Below, piece after piece: positions 1 through 8,728 of a stretch of 57,413 nt of DNA. The translations under genes and the position numbers were made by a program. Source of the DNA: Candidatus Ancaeobacter aquaticus. Its GTDB lineage: Bacteria > Auribacterota > Ancaeobacteria > Ancaeobacterales > Ancaeobacteraceae. How positions within the stretch are numbered: position 1 is the first letter of the stretch; the number at the start of each line of letters is the position of its first letter. The notes beneath the pieces are model-generated. The model was not told where the DNA came from. It made no database searches and saw only the letters and a program-made list of their open reading frames with translations. The stretch spans positions 1 to 57,413 of the forward strand of contig JAVCCP010000054.1 in assembly GCA_030765405.1 (NCBI GenBank). Direction: 5' to 3'.

Positions 1-68
1 CCGTTTTTGTTGTAACGTGTTGTGGTTATCATGTTTACAGCATATCATAAACGGAGGGAATTACAAGA

Positions 69-120
69 AAACAATTTATGTAAATTGTTTAAATATAAAG
101 ACTTATGCGTTTTGCATAAG
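69..120. promoter_or_regulatory. Two inverted repeats upstream of the moxR operon
   Basis: Positions 69-78 (AAACAATTTA) and 81-90 (TAAATTGTTT) are a perfect 10-base inverted repeat with a 2-base centre. Immediately after, 102-108 (CTTATGC) and 114-120 (GCATAAG) form a second perfect inverted repeat with a 5-base loop. Both lie between the window start and the moxR start codon, where a promoter or operator would be. An operator pair or a leader hairpin is inferred; no clear -35/-10 pair was identified. Confidence 0.4.
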
Positions 121-150
121 GCATAAATAGATAAATAGAGGAGGTAGTGT

Positions 151-1140
151 ATGAATCCTGATATTCAGGCAATTAACGAAAAGGTAAAAGCAAAAAATGA
201 GTTTGTGAACAGGCTCTATTATGAGATGGGTAAAGTTATTGTCGGTCAAAAATATATGATTGAGCGACTTCTAATAGGTCTTTTAGCGGATGGGCATATT
301 TTGCTTGAAGGTGTTCCGGGTCTTGCAAAAACGATGAGTGTGCGCGTTATGAGCGATTGTATAGATGCGAAATTTAGAAGGATACAGTTTACGCCGGATC
401 TTCTTCCTGCAGATCTTATCGGTACACTTATATATAATCCAAAGGACGGTAATTTTACGACAAAAAAAGGTCCGTTGTTTACGAATATACTCTTAGCTGA
501 TGAAATTAACCGTGCGCCTGCTAAAGTGCAAAGCGCGCTATTAGAGGCGATGCAGGAGCGTCAGATAACAATCGGTGAAGAAACGTTTACGCTTGATGCA
601 CCGTTTTTGGTTTTGGCTACACAAAACCCAATTGAACAGGAAGGTACATATCCATTGCCTGAAGCACAAGTTGACCGGTTTATGCTAAAACTTAATGTTT
701 CATATCCTAACAAAAAAGAAGAACGAGAAATACTTGAACGAATGGGTGAGATTAGTAAAAAAATCTCGGTAAACAAGGTCGTTACTACTCAAGAAATCTT
801 GGAAACGCGAAAAGTTGTTAATGAAGTGTATATAGACGAAAAAATTAAAGACTATATTGTTGATCTGGTTTTTGCCTCACGTGATCCGAAGATGTATAAC
901 CTGCCAATACAGCAATTTATCGAATATGGTGCGTCACCGCGAGCATCTATTTACCTTAGTGTTGCGTCTAAAGCATATGCGTTCTTGCAGGGTCGCGGCT
1001 ATGTGATTCCGCAAGACGTGAAGAATATAGGTATGGATGTTTTACGTCACCGCGTGATCGTGAGCTATGAAGCAGAAGCAGAAGATATGACTTCGGAAAA
1101 TGTAGTTAAGAAAATATTTGATGAAATACCGGTTCCGTAA
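151..1140 (+). CDS. moxR: MoxR-family AAA+ ATPase
   Basis: MoxR ATPase of about 330 residues, the usual family length. Walker A is GVPGLAKT at residues 54-61 and Walker B ILLADE at 113-118, followed by the family signature NRAPAKVQSALLEAMQE. Sensor and lid regions follow to the C terminus. The ATG has a strong ribosome binding site (GAGGAGG, about 138-144). MoxR proteins act with VWA-domain partners as chaperone-like complexes that mature or insert metal cofactors or protect membrane complexes. It is first in a run with a DUF58 gene, two VWA genes and TPR genes, so it is the ATPase of the Bat (Bacteroides aerotolerance-type) system. The role in envelope stress tolerance is inferred from that context. 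Confidence 0.95.
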   Translation: MNPDIQAINEKVKAKNEFVNRLYYEMGKVIVGQKYMIERLLIGLLADGHILLEGVPGLAKTMSVRVMSDCIDAKFRRIQFTPDLLPADLIGTLIYNPKDGNFTTKKGPLFTNILLADEINRAPAKVQSALLEAMQERQITIGEETFTLDAPFLVLATQNPIEQEGTYPLPEAQVDRFMLKLNVSYPNKKEEREILERMGEISKKISVNKVVTTQEILETRKVVNEVYIDEKIKDYIVDLVFASRDPKMYNLPIQQFIEYGASPRASIYLSVASKAYAFLQGRGYVIPQDVKNIGMDVLRHRVIVSYEAEAEDMTSENVVKKIFDEIPVP

Positions 1141-1271
1141 CTCGTATCTCGTTAAACGTGACTCGATAAAATAATAAATACAAGAAATAAAAGACTTTAA
1201 AATGATATTTAAAATAAAAATACAATTTACGAAATACGAAATACTAAATACGAGATACGGGTAACGAAAAT
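1141..1271. repeat. Inverted short-word array between moxR and the DUF58 gene
   Basis: CGTATCTCGT at 1143-1152 is exactly complementary to ACGAGATACG at 1250-1259. The right arm (about 1228-1263) is built of related words of the type ACGAAATACGAAATACTAAA. The middle is A-rich. The array runs almost to the next start codon and leaves no clear ribosome binding site for it. Confidence 0.6.
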
Positions 1272-2147
1272 ATGATTCCAAAAGAGATATTGAAAAAAGT
1301 TAGGCATATTGAAATACGCACATCGCGTATAGTGAATGATATTTTTGCCGGTGAATATGAAAGTGTCTTTAAAGGGCGGGGGATGGAGTTTGATGAAGTC
1401 CGTGAATATCAGCCCGGTGATGAGGTGCGTACCATTGATTGGAATGTGACTGCACGAATGGGGCATCCGTACGTTAAACGTTTTGTTGAGGAAAGAGAAT
1501 TAACGGTGATGCTTCTTGTTGATGCAAGTGCGTCAGGTAAATTTGGGTCAGTGAAATGGACGAAAAATGAAATGGCAGTGGAACTCTGTGCTGTTCTCGC
1601 GTTTGCCGCCATAAAAAATAATGATAAAGTCGGACTCATTATTTTTACTGATGGTGTTGAAAAATTTATTCCGCCGAAGAAGGGTTCAAAACATGTGCTG
1701 AGAGTGATAAGAGAGATGCTTTATTTTAAGCCTACCGGCCGTAAAACAAATATTTCTTCCGCTATTGAGTATCTTAATAAAGTAAGTAAGCATCGTACGG
1801 TAACATTTCTTGTAAGTGATTTTATCGCCGAAGGATATGAGAAGGCACTTTCTATTGCAAATAAAAGACATGATGTTGTGGCACTCCATATATCTGATCC
1901 GAGAGAGTTGGATCTCCCTAAAATTGGATATATTGAACTGGAAGATGAAGAAACAGGTGAGACCATACTCATAGATACGAATGATCACTCGGTGCGTAGC
2001 GGTTTTAGTGATGCCACTCGTTTTGATAAAGATCGGCGTGAAACATTCTTTAAGTCTATTGGACTTGATTATGTGACGCTTCAAACCGATAAACCGTATA
2101 TCGAACCTTTGATGAAATTTTTTAAAACAAGAGAAAAGAGACTCTAG
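1272..2147 (+). CDS. DUF58 domain protein (VWA-like)
   Basis: A 291-residue protein with the DUF58 hallmark: RGMEFDEVREYQPGDEVR followed by TIDWNVTARMG and RFVEERELTVMLLVDASAS. The last motif is the first strand and a degenerate MIDAS of a VWA-like fold. DUF58 proteins are almost always encoded directly after moxR and are thought to be the adaptor of the ATPase. No signal peptide or membrane segment is visible, so it is probably cytoplasmic. The upstream word array leaves no good ribosome binding site; the ATG at 1272 is chosen because homology-like sequence begins close to it. Confidence in family is high; the molecular function is unknown. Confidence 0.93.
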   Translation: MIPKEILKKVRHIEIRTSRIVNDIFAGEYESVFKGRGMEFDEVREYQPGDEVRTIDWNVTARMGHPYVKRFVEERELTVMLLVDASASGKFGSVKWTKNEMAVELCAVLAFAAIKNNDKVGLIIFTDGVEKFIPPKKGSKHVLRVIREMLYFKPTGRKTNISSAIEYLNKVSKHRTVTFLVSDFIAEGYEKALSIANKRHDVVALHISDPRELDLPKIGYIELEDEETGETILIDTNDHSVRSGFSDATRFDKDRRETFFKSIGLDYVTLQTDKPYIEPLMKFFKTREKRL

Positions 2148-2157
2148 GAAGTTTTAC

Positions 2158-3174
2158 ATGGCACGATACATACTCTTTATACCGATTATTATATCAATTA
2201 TTAGCTTACATCTTTCCTGCACCAAAAAGACCGATCAAGAATGGGCTGCGAAAGAGCGTGACCTTATATATGCCAATGCCTATGTTAATAAAACAGTCGG
2301 TGCGATCGGTGACAAGATACGCTATACCATAAAAGTGAAGTATAAAGATGGGGTCGCTGTAACACTCCCTGATTTTTCTGAAGAAATTGGCGGTTTTGCC
2401 ATACTTGATGTAAGTGAAAAACCAGTTCGCGAAGAAGGTGATTATAAAAATATTACCCGATCGTACAAATTGCAAACATATACACCCGGGGCATATATCA
2501 TTCCAGAAGCGACAGTTGCCTATACTGATATTGAAGGCAAGACTCACGCAATAATAACTCCTCAGATATTCGTTGATATAAAAAGTACGATAAAAGAAGG
2601 CGAAAAAGTAACCGATATCAGAGATATAAAACTCCCTGTGTTTTTAAAGGAGCAATTGATGCTCTATGTCATTATAGGTGGAAGCGCTCTTGTTGTACTT
2701 GTTATCATTCTTTTGGGAGTATATTACTATCGCAAAAAATTACGAGATAGGTTGCGTTACGTGCCACCTCGCGCAGCACATGAAATTGCGTTTGAAGAGC
2801 TCGAGAAATTGCGTGCAATGGACCTCGTAAAGCAGGGAAAAATGAAGGAATACTATATTATTCTTTCGGATATTGTGCGGCACTACATTGAGAGACGGTT
2901 CTCAATAAAAGCAAAAGAACAGACAACGCAGGAATTTTTGTATGAGGTAGCCACATCTGCTGCCTTTGCTGAAGGGCCTAAAGATACTATTAGAAAATTT
3001 CTTGAAATATGCGATATGGTGAAATTTGCAAAATATGGGCCGGTTCCGCAAGAAGCTGAAGAAGCGTATGTGAGTGCACATGAGTTTGTTTTATCAACTG
3101 TTCCGAAAGAAGAATCCGATGAGGATTCAAATAATGTGGTTAATAAAACAACACAGAAGGTAAAAGGTGCATAA
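2158..3174 (+). CDS. Single-pass membrane protein of the Bat operon (BatD/DUF4381-like)
   Basis: A 338-residue protein with an N-terminal hydrophobic signal sequence (residues 1-20), an extracytoplasmic beta-rich domain (about 35-150), one membrane helix (about 165-187) and a cytoplasmic helical tail rich in charged residues. The Cys at 21 (HLSC) resembles a lipobox but has His at -3, so lipidation is doubtful. Short BatD- or DUF4381-like proteins of this layout sit between the DUF58 and VWA genes in many moxR operons. The start has a ribosome binding site (AGGAAG) ten bases after the DUF58 gene ends. The stop overlaps the next ATG (TAATG at 3172-3176), so translation is probably coupled. Function is unknown beyond membership of the complex. 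Confidence 0.7.
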   Translation: MARYILFIPIIISIISLHLSCTKKTDQEWAAKERDLIYANAYVNKTVGAIGDKIRYTIKVKYKDGVAVTLPDFSEEIGGFAILDVSEKPVREEGDYKNITRSYKLQTYTPGAYIIPEATVAYTDIEGKTHAIITPQIFVDIKSTIKEGEKVTDIRDIKLPVFLKEQLMLYVIIGGSALVVLVIILLGVYYYRKKLRDRLRYVPPRAAHEIAFEELEKLRAMDLVKQGKMKEYYIILSDIVRHYIERRFSIKAKEQTTQEFLYEVATSAAFAEGPKDTIRKFLEICDMVKFAKYGPVPQEAEEAYVSAHEFVLSTVPKEESDEDSNNVVNKTTQKVKGA

Positions 3175-4172
3175 TGTTAACATTTAAAGATCCATTGATA
3201 TTGGTCTTACTTGTGCTTTTACCACTTCTTTTTATTGTATATAAAAAATTTGTCAAGAAAGCGAGTGTTAAATACTCAGATATTCGTATTCTTAAAAAGG
3301 TGCGGCACTCAAAATCAAAAACATTTCGTTATATTCCATTTACACTGAAGGCGTTTGCGATGGCACTTATCGTTATTGCTCTAGCCGGGCCACGACAAGG
3401 GGAAGAGCTCTCATCGATTAAAACTGAAGGGGTAGACATCATGCTGTGTGTAGACATATCAGGGAGTATGCGTGCAGAAGACTTTTTTCTTGGTGGTAAA
3501 AGACAGAATCGACTCGCTATTGTTAAGCAAATCGTCAAAGAGTTTATTGAAAACAGAGTTGCAGATAGAATCGGCATGGTGGTTTTTGCGGGGCGTGCTT
3601 ATACACAGTGTCCGCTTACCATGGATTATGGAGTTCTTCTGACGCTTCTTTCTCATGTGCAAATCGGTATGCTTGAAGACGGTACCGGTATAGGGTCAGC
3701 GCTCGCGATCGCTGTTGATAGACTGAAGGATACGAAGGCGAAAAGTAAGGTTATCATACTTCTCACTGACGGTATCAACAATGTGGGAAAGATCGATCCT
3801 TTGACTGCAGCAGAAATAGCTAAATCTTTTAAGATTAAAGTATATACCATAGGTGCGGGAACCCGTGGTTTGGCGCCGATTCCTGTACGGGATTATTTTG
3901 GCAATGTAGGGTATCAAAAGGTAAAGGTTGATGTTGATGAAGATACGTTAGAAGAGATCGCTGAACTGACCGGCGCAAAATATTACCGAGCAACAAATAC
4001 TGAGTCGTTACGTAAAATATATAGAGATATTGATTCATTGGAAAAAACAAAAATTGAGACAAAACTTTATATGAAATATAAAGAGTTGTTTCCCTATTTT
4101 CTTTTACCGGGATTTCTACTTTTGATACTTGATATACTATTGTCTAACACGATTTATAGGAAATTACCTTAA
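3174..4172 (+). CDS. batA: BatA-like VWA-domain membrane protein
   Basis: 332 residues: N-terminal membrane helix (about 8-24), a second helix (about 56-71), a von Willebrand factor A domain with an intact MIDAS (DISGS at 94-98, then the conserved T/D positions in TDGINN), and a C-terminal membrane helix (about 305-328). This is the layout of BatA/BatB proteins, which place the VWA domain beside the membrane. It starts within the stop codon of the previous gene. A second VWA gene follows, as in the usual BatA-BatB pair. The assignment of A versus B rests on gene order. Confidence 0.85.
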   Translation: MLTFKDPLILVLLVLLPLLFIVYKKFVKKASVKYSDIRILKKVRHSKSKTFRYIPFTLKAFAMALIVIALAGPRQGEELSSIKTEGVDIMLCVDISGSMRAEDFFLGGKRQNRLAIVKQIVKEFIENRVADRIGMVVFAGRAYTQCPLTMDYGVLLTLLSHVQIGMLEDGTGIGSALAIAVDRLKDTKAKSKVIILLTDGINNVGKIDPLTAAEIAKSFKIKVYTIGAGTRGLAPIPVRDYFGNVGYQKVKVDVDEDTLEEIAELTGAKYYRATNTESLRKIYRDIDSLEKTKIETKLYMKYKELFPYFLLPGFLLLILDILLSNTIYRKLP

Positions 4173-4212
4173 ATAGCGTTTAGTATTTAGCGTATAGCGT
4201 ATAGTCTATAGT
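4173..4212. repeat. Short-word tandem array (TAGCGTAT type)
   Basis: Directly after the batA stop the sequence repeats TAGCGT, TAGTATT, TAGCGTA, TAGCGTA and TAGTCTA, that is related 6-8 base words. It separates two genes that would otherwise be nearly adjacent. No terminator is visible, so the operon probably continues through it. Confidence 0.5.
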
Positions 4213-4252
4213 ACAAAAATAAAATAGTGAAAAAGTAAGGTGATCAAAGATT

Positions 4253-5263
4253 ATGCAATTTGGAAAACTTGAATACATACAGTTATTATGGGTTGTTGTG
4301 GCGGTTGCGTTCTTTCTGTATTATGCGTTTCGAAAGAAGCAGGTGGCCCTAGAGAAGTTCAGTGAGCATACGCTTCTTAAGAACTTGGTTGCAAATGTAA
4401 GTTTTAAGAAACAAAAAATCAGAGCATGTATTGTTATTGCAGCACTTTCTTTTGTTGTTCTTGCGCTCATTGATCCGAAATGGGGGTATCATTGGGAAGA
4501 TGTGAAACGCAAAGGGGTAGACATTGTTATAGTACTTGATACATCCAAAAGTATGCTTGCAAAAGATATGAAACCGAATCGGCTTAAGGTAGCAAAGCGA
4601 GGTATAGAGGATTTTGTAAATGTTCTACGCGGTGATCGTGTTAGCTTGGTTACTTTTGCTGGAACAAGTTTTATTCAGTGTCCTCTTACAACCGATTATG
4701 CTGCCTTCAAGATGTTTCTTGATGATGTAACGGTAGAGTCTGTTCCGCGCGGGGGGACAAATATTGGCGGTGCTATAATAACAGCACTGAAAGCGTTTCC
4801 TAATAAAACTGACGATAATAAGATCATTATATTAATTACGGATGGGGAAGATCATAGCGGTACGATGATAAAGGCTGCACGTGAAGCTAAAAAGAAAGGG
4901 GCAGTTATTTATGCAGTTGGAATAGGAAACCCCATCGGAGCGCCCATACCGGTGATGAATGCGCGGGGAGTTGAAACATACAAAAAAGATAGTCAAGGCA
5001 ATGTTATATTAACGAAAGTTGATGAAGAGGGATTGAAACAAGTCGCTTTCGAAACAGGTGGTGCGTATTTATCCGCATCTGCCGGGAGTATCGGGCTTGA
5101 ACGTATATACGAACAAAAAATAGCAAAACTCGAAAAGAAAGAATTTAATAAGTCTCGTAAACGTGTGTTTAAAAGTAGATTTCAGATACCACTTGCAATT
5201 GCCTTTATACTTCTTTTATTTGAAGTTGTTATTGGAGATAAAAAGAAAATAAGAAAAACATGA
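4253..5263 (+). CDS. batB: BatB-like VWA-domain membrane protein
   Basis: 336 residues with membrane helices at about 8-26 and 57-75, a VWA domain with intact MIDAS DTSKS at residues 96-100 and the later TDGEDHSG loop, and a C-terminal helix at about 308-328. It is a paralogue of the preceding BatA-like protein. The stop overlaps the next start by four bases (ATGA at 5260-5263), which suggests coupling to batC. A ribosome binding site (AAGG, about 4237) precedes the ATG at a somewhat long distance. Confidence 0.87.
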   Translation: MQFGKLEYIQLLWVVVAVAFFLYYAFRKKQVALEKFSEHTLLKNLVANVSFKKQKIRACIVIAALSFVVLALIDPKWGYHWEDVKRKGVDIVIVLDTSKSMLAKDMKPNRLKVAKRGIEDFVNVLRGDRVSLVTFAGTSFIQCPLTTDYAAFKMFLDDVTVESVPRGGTNIGGAIITALKAFPNKTDDNKIIILITDGEDHSGTMIKAAREAKKKGAVIYAVGIGNPIGAPIPVMNARGVETYKKDSQGNVILTKVDEEGLKQVAFETGGAYLSASAGSIGLERIYEQKIAKLEKKEFNKSRKRVFKSRFQIPLAIAFILLLFEVVIGDKKKIRKT

Positions 5264-6399
5264 ATATCACAATGAATAATAAAATATGCATATTATTTGT
5301 TATTGCCTTATCGCTTGGCCATATTGCCTGGATTAATACTCCAAGCAGTAAAGTCAAGGAAGGGAATAAGCTTTTTGAAGAAAAGAAATATGATGAAGCG
5401 CAAAAGAAGTATTTAGAAGCACAGCTAGAAAAACCTGAAAGCGAATCGCTCTTTTATAATATTGCAAATGCAGAATATAAAAAGAATAAATATAAAGACG
5501 CGGCTGAGCTATATGCAAAGGCTGCTCAGACTGGAGATACACTTCTTGCACAAAAAGCATTGTATAATACAGGAAATGCGCTTTTTAGACAGGGGAAGCT
5601 TAAAGAGGCATTGGAAATATATAAAAAAGCGATAGACCTTGATGAAACTGATAAAGATGCAAAATATAATCATGAGTTTGTTAAGAAGAAAATTGAAGAA
5701 ATGAAAAAACAAGCTCAAAAGAGAGAACAGCAGCAAAAACAAAAAAAACAACAACAGAAAGATAAACAGCAACAACAGCAACAAAATCAGCAGCAGCAAC
5801 AGCAAAAACAAGACGGACAGCAGCAAAATCAGAATAAGGATCAGCAAAAACAACAAGACAAACAAAAAGAGCAGCAAAAGAAAGAAGAAGAAAAAAAGAA
5901 AGAGCAGAAGAAGGAAGAGCAAGACAAGAAAGAACAAGCAAAAAAAGATGAAGAAAAACAGCAGCAGGACAAAAAAGATAAAGAGCAAGATAAAGATAAA
6001 AAAGAAGATCAGGAAAAACAGGATAAGAAACAAAAAGAACAGCAAGAACAGGAACAGAAAAAGAAGGAAGAACAAAAGAAAAAAGAAGAGCAAAAAAAGA
6101 AAGAGGAAGAAGAGAGAAGAAGGCAACAGCAGAAAGAACAAGAGAAAAAAGAACAAGAAGAAGAAAAGAGGAAACAAGAGGAAAAAGAAAAACAAGATAA
6201 AATGAAACCTGAGGGAGAAGATCAGAAAGAACCTCAAGAAGGTGAGGGTGAACCTCTCCCTATGGAACCCAAGAAAGAACTTTCTCTTGAAGAAGCTAAA
6301 AATCTGCTACAATGGTTGGGTAAAGAAGATAGGGAATTAACGCCACAATATAAAAGAATGAAAAAGTACCGGGAACCTCCTGTAGGTAAAGACTGGTAG
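5260..6399 (+). CDS. batC: BatC-like TPR protein with long Gln/Lys/Glu-rich tail
   Basis: 379 residues: an N-terminal signal-anchor (about 8-26), TPR-type helices at about 30-145 (SKVKEGNKLFEEKKYDEAQKK starts the first unit; a later unit contains KALYNTGNALFRQGKLKEAL), then about 180 residues made almost wholly of Q, K, E and D (about 150-325), and a short ordered C-terminal segment (SLEEAKNLLQWLGKEDRELTP). BatC proteins are TPR proteins of the Bat complex. The charged tail is probably disordered or coiled coil. Purine richness of this stretch creates long spurious ORFs on other frames. Overlap with batB supports one transcript. Confidence 0.82.
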   Translation: MNITMNNKICILFVIALSLGHIAWINTPSSKVKEGNKLFEEKKYDEAQKKYLEAQLEKPESESLFYNIANAEYKKNKYKDAAELYAKAAQTGDTLLAQKALYNTGNALFRQGKLKEALEIYKKAIDLDETDKDAKYNHEFVKKKIEEMKKQAQKREQQQKQKKQQQKDKQQQQQQNQQQQQQKQDGQQQNQNKDQQKQQDKQKEQQKKEEEKKKEQKKEEQDKKEQAKKDEEKQQQDKKDKEQDKDKKEDQEKQDKKQKEQQEQEQKKKEEQKKKEEQKKKEEEERRRQQQKEQEKKEQEEEKRKQEEKEKQDKMKPEGEDQKEPQEGEGEPLPMEPKKELSLEEAKNLLQWLGKEDRELTPQYKRMKKYREPPVGKDW

Positions 6400-6432
6400 T
6401 AAAAATTCAAAATTTAAAACTAAAAAGTAAAA
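6400..6432. repeat. Short-word array between batC and the PilZ gene
   Basis: The 48-base gap begins with AAAATTCAAAATTTAAAACT followed by AAAAAGTAAAAG, the same word style as other gaps in this window. It is weakly structured. Confidence 0.3.
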
Positions 6433-6447
6433 GAAATAGGGTGCACT

Positions 6448-6861
6448 ATGAGTGATAGTGATCGCAGGCAATATCCAAGATACATAACTGATCTTTCAGC
6501 GTATTGTTATAAGATTCATATGGATGGGAATAATGAGTCATATTTAGCTAAAATAAAGGGATGTATTGGAAACAAAGATGGTGAGGTTATTGAGGCGAAT
6601 AAAGTTACCGATATATCAAAAGGGGGACTGTTTCTTGCGACTATTGCGGCGTTTTGTGTAGATACAATCGTTGTTGTAGAATTATTTTTCCCGGAGGAAC
6701 AAGACATAATATCTACAGTCGGTGTTGTTAAGTGGACTTTAGAATTAAAAGGGGATCATCCCTATTCATTTGGGTTAGGGATACAATTTCTGTATGTAAA
6801 AAAGACTGAATGGGCTAAACTTGAGAAATATTTTGGGCAATTAAAACCTTATGAGATCTAA
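6448..6861 (+). CDS. PilZ-domain protein
   Basis: A 137-residue single-domain protein. RRQYPR near the N terminus matches the PilZ RxxxR loop, and DISKGGLFL (about residue 53) matches the D/NxSxxG strand. These are the residues that contact cyclic di-GMP in PilZ domains, so c-di-GMP binding is likely. No membrane segment is seen. The ribosome binding site is weak (AGGG about 6437). It lies inside the Bat operon, between batC and batD, and overlaps batD by 11 bases, which suggests that the Bat complex or its neighbours respond to c-di-GMP. That link is inference. Confidence 0.75.
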   Translation: MSDSDRRQYPRYITDLSAYCYKIHMDGNNESYLAKIKGCIGNKDGEVIEANKVTDISKGGLFLATIAAFCVDTIVVVELFFPEEQDIISTVGVVKWTLELKGDHPYSFGLGIQFLYVKKTEWAKLEKYFGQLKPYEI

Positions 6862-8728
6862 TATATATACATGTATGCGTAAAATGAAATATGCAGGTTT
6901 TATAATCGCAATCTTTTTGTATGCGTTTACTGCGAGCGCGGCAGATGTATCATTTAATGCATCTGTTGACAAGGATAAGGTAGGACGTGATGACAGGATC
7001 ATCCTTACTGTCACCGTAAGCGGCATGCAGAATTCTCCTGAACCAAAGCTTTCAAAGCTTGATGGATTTGCTATCGCTTCCCGCGCATCGTCGTCACAGT
7101 ATAATATTATTAATGGTCGAATGTCAGCGAGTAAGAGCTATAAATACGTTTTAATACCTGAAAAGATTGGGACATTTACAATCGGTGCCGCGACATTGAC
7201 GTATCGAGGGCAAGAATACAAGACTGACTCGATAAAAGTAGAGGTTATTTCAGGAAGTACGGTTAAGCGTGCGTCAAGAGTTGATAAAGATGTTCCTAAA
7301 GCAAAAAAAGTCGATTTAGGGGACCGTGTATTTATAGATGTTGAGGTAGATAAAAATGAGGTCTATATCAATGAACAGATAACAATGAAATTCAAGTTTT
7401 ATAGGTATAACTTGAATATTGCTGATCTGCAATATATTCCTCCCACCACAAAGAATTTTGTTGAAGAAAATTTAGGTCAGCAGCGTGATTTTCGTGAAGT
7501 AGTAAATGGCATGGTCTATGATGTAATAGAATTAAAAACTGCACTTTTCCCTGTGAGCAGCGGTGAACTCGAGATCAGTCCTGCAAAATTAAACTGTAGT
7601 GTGCTGGTCAGAACACAGCGTCGACGCAGGGGAGGGGACTCAATATTTGGCGATATTTTTGGGGACTCAATATTTGATGATCCGTTTTTCGATAATTATG
7701 TAAAGTATCCTGTTCAGGTTGAGTCAAAGCCGATAAAAGTAACCGTAAAACCTTTGCCACAAGCCGGTAGGCCAAAAGGATTTAATGGTGCGGTTGGGTC
7801 ATATACCATGGAAGTATCTCTTAACACGACAAAGGTTAAGGTTGGGGAACCAATTACCATAACAATGAAAGTGTTAGGAGAGGGAAATATTTCAGGGGTT
7901 AATCCGCCGCTAATAAAAGGTATCGAAAACTTTAAGACCTATGAACCTGAAGGTAAAGTGAGTCAAGGTGTTCGTGGCGGAACTATAGTCGGTGAGAAAG
8001 TATTTGAACAAGTAATGGTTCCAAGAAAAGAAGGCAAACAACTCATCCCATCAGTGATATTTTCATATTTTGATCCTCGTTACAGCAGTTATAGGGCAGT
8101 GTCACGAGGGCCCTTCACTATTGATGTTGCTCCTGCTCCTGCAGGGAGCGTCATGCATGGTTTTGACACTGATATGCCGATAAAGGCGGGAAAAAAGAAG
8201 GTGCGAATACTCAAGCAGGATATACTTTTTATTAAAACATCTCCGGGGAGAGTCGTTCGGTTAGGAAGTACACTTGTTACAAATCCACTCTTTATTATTT
8301 TAAATATTATTCCTCTTATATTGTTTGGCGGTGTGTATGTCACTTTACGAAAACAGAATCGTCTAAAAACTGATGTGCGGTACGCGAGAGGAAAAAGAGC
8401 GTATAAAATGGCGATAAAAAATCTTTCTTCAACACACAAAATAATGAAGGCTGATAATGAAAAACAGTACTACAGTCACCTGTATAAAGTCCTTACGAAT
8501 TATATTGGTGATAAGTTAAATATTCCCAGCGGTGGTATGACTGCGCAAATTGTTGATGAAGTTTTGATGAAAAAGAATTTGGATAAAGATCTTTGTGTAA
8601 AAATAAAACAATTTTTCGAAGAATGTGACATGGGGCAATTTGCCGCGTCTCACCGCGATGTTGCGACAATGAAGAAATTGGCGAGTGAAGTAGAAGCTCT
8701 GATAAAGAACTGTGAGAGGGTGCTATGA
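6851..8728 (+). CDS. batD: BatD-like large membrane protein
   Basis: About 625 residues: a signal peptide (MKYAGFIIAIFLYAFTASAA region), several beta-rich extracytoplasmic repeats, a membrane helix at about 470-490 (NPLFIILNIIPLILFGGVYV) and a cytoplasmic helical tail of about 125 residues. This is the BatD (aerotolerance/oxygen tolerance, DUF3999-like neighbourhood) layout. The start is uncertain: ATG codons at 6851, 6875 and 6884 are in frame and none has a good ribosome binding site; the one at 6884 gives the most compact signal peptide. An acidic, Phe/Asp-rich loop follows an Arg cluster near residue 255-280. Its stop overlaps batE by four bases. Confidence 0.82.
   Translation: MRSNIYTCMRKMKYAGFIIAIFLYAFTASAADVSFNASVDKDKVGRDDRIILTVTVSGMQNSPEPKLSKLDGFAIASRASSSQYNIINGRMSASKSYKYVLIPEKIGTFTIGAATLTYRGQEYKTDSIKVEVISGSTVKRASRVDKDVPKAKKVDLGDRVFIDVEVDKNEVYINEQITMKFKFYRYNLNIADLQYIPPTTKNFVEENLGQQRDFREVVNGMVYDVIELKTALFPVSSGELEISPAKLNCSVLVRTQRRRRGGDSIFGDIFGDSIFDDPFFDNYVKYPVQVESKPIKVTVKPLPQAGRPKGFNGAVGSYTMEVSLNTTKVKVGEPITITMKVLGEGNISGVNPPLIKGIENFKTYEPEGKVSQGVRGGTIVGEKVFEQVMVPRKEGKQLIPSVIFSYFDPRYSSYRAVSRGPFTIDVAPAPAGSVMHGFDTDMPIKAGKKKVRILKQDILFIKTSPGRVVRLGSTLVTNPLFIILNIIPLILFGGVYVTLRKQNRLKTDVRYARGKRAYKMAIKNLSSTHKIMKADNEKQYYSHLYKVLTNYIGDKLNIPSGGMTAQIVDEVLMKKNLDKDLCVKIKQFFEECDMGQFAASHRDVATMKKLASEVEALIKNCERVL

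Noticed and set aside
2218-2220. Lipobox Cys of the 2158 gene product
   Set aside because: His at -3 does not fit the lipobox consensus, so lipidation was not claimed.
5948-6205. Lys/Arg/Asn-rich ORF on the plus strand
   Set aside because: Out-of-frame reading of the same batC low-complexity DNA.
5509-6237. Long Leu/Phe-rich ORF on the minus strand
   Set aside because: It is the complement of the Gln/Lys/Glu-rich batC tail; the composition follows from the purine tract and there is no ribosome binding site or family pattern.
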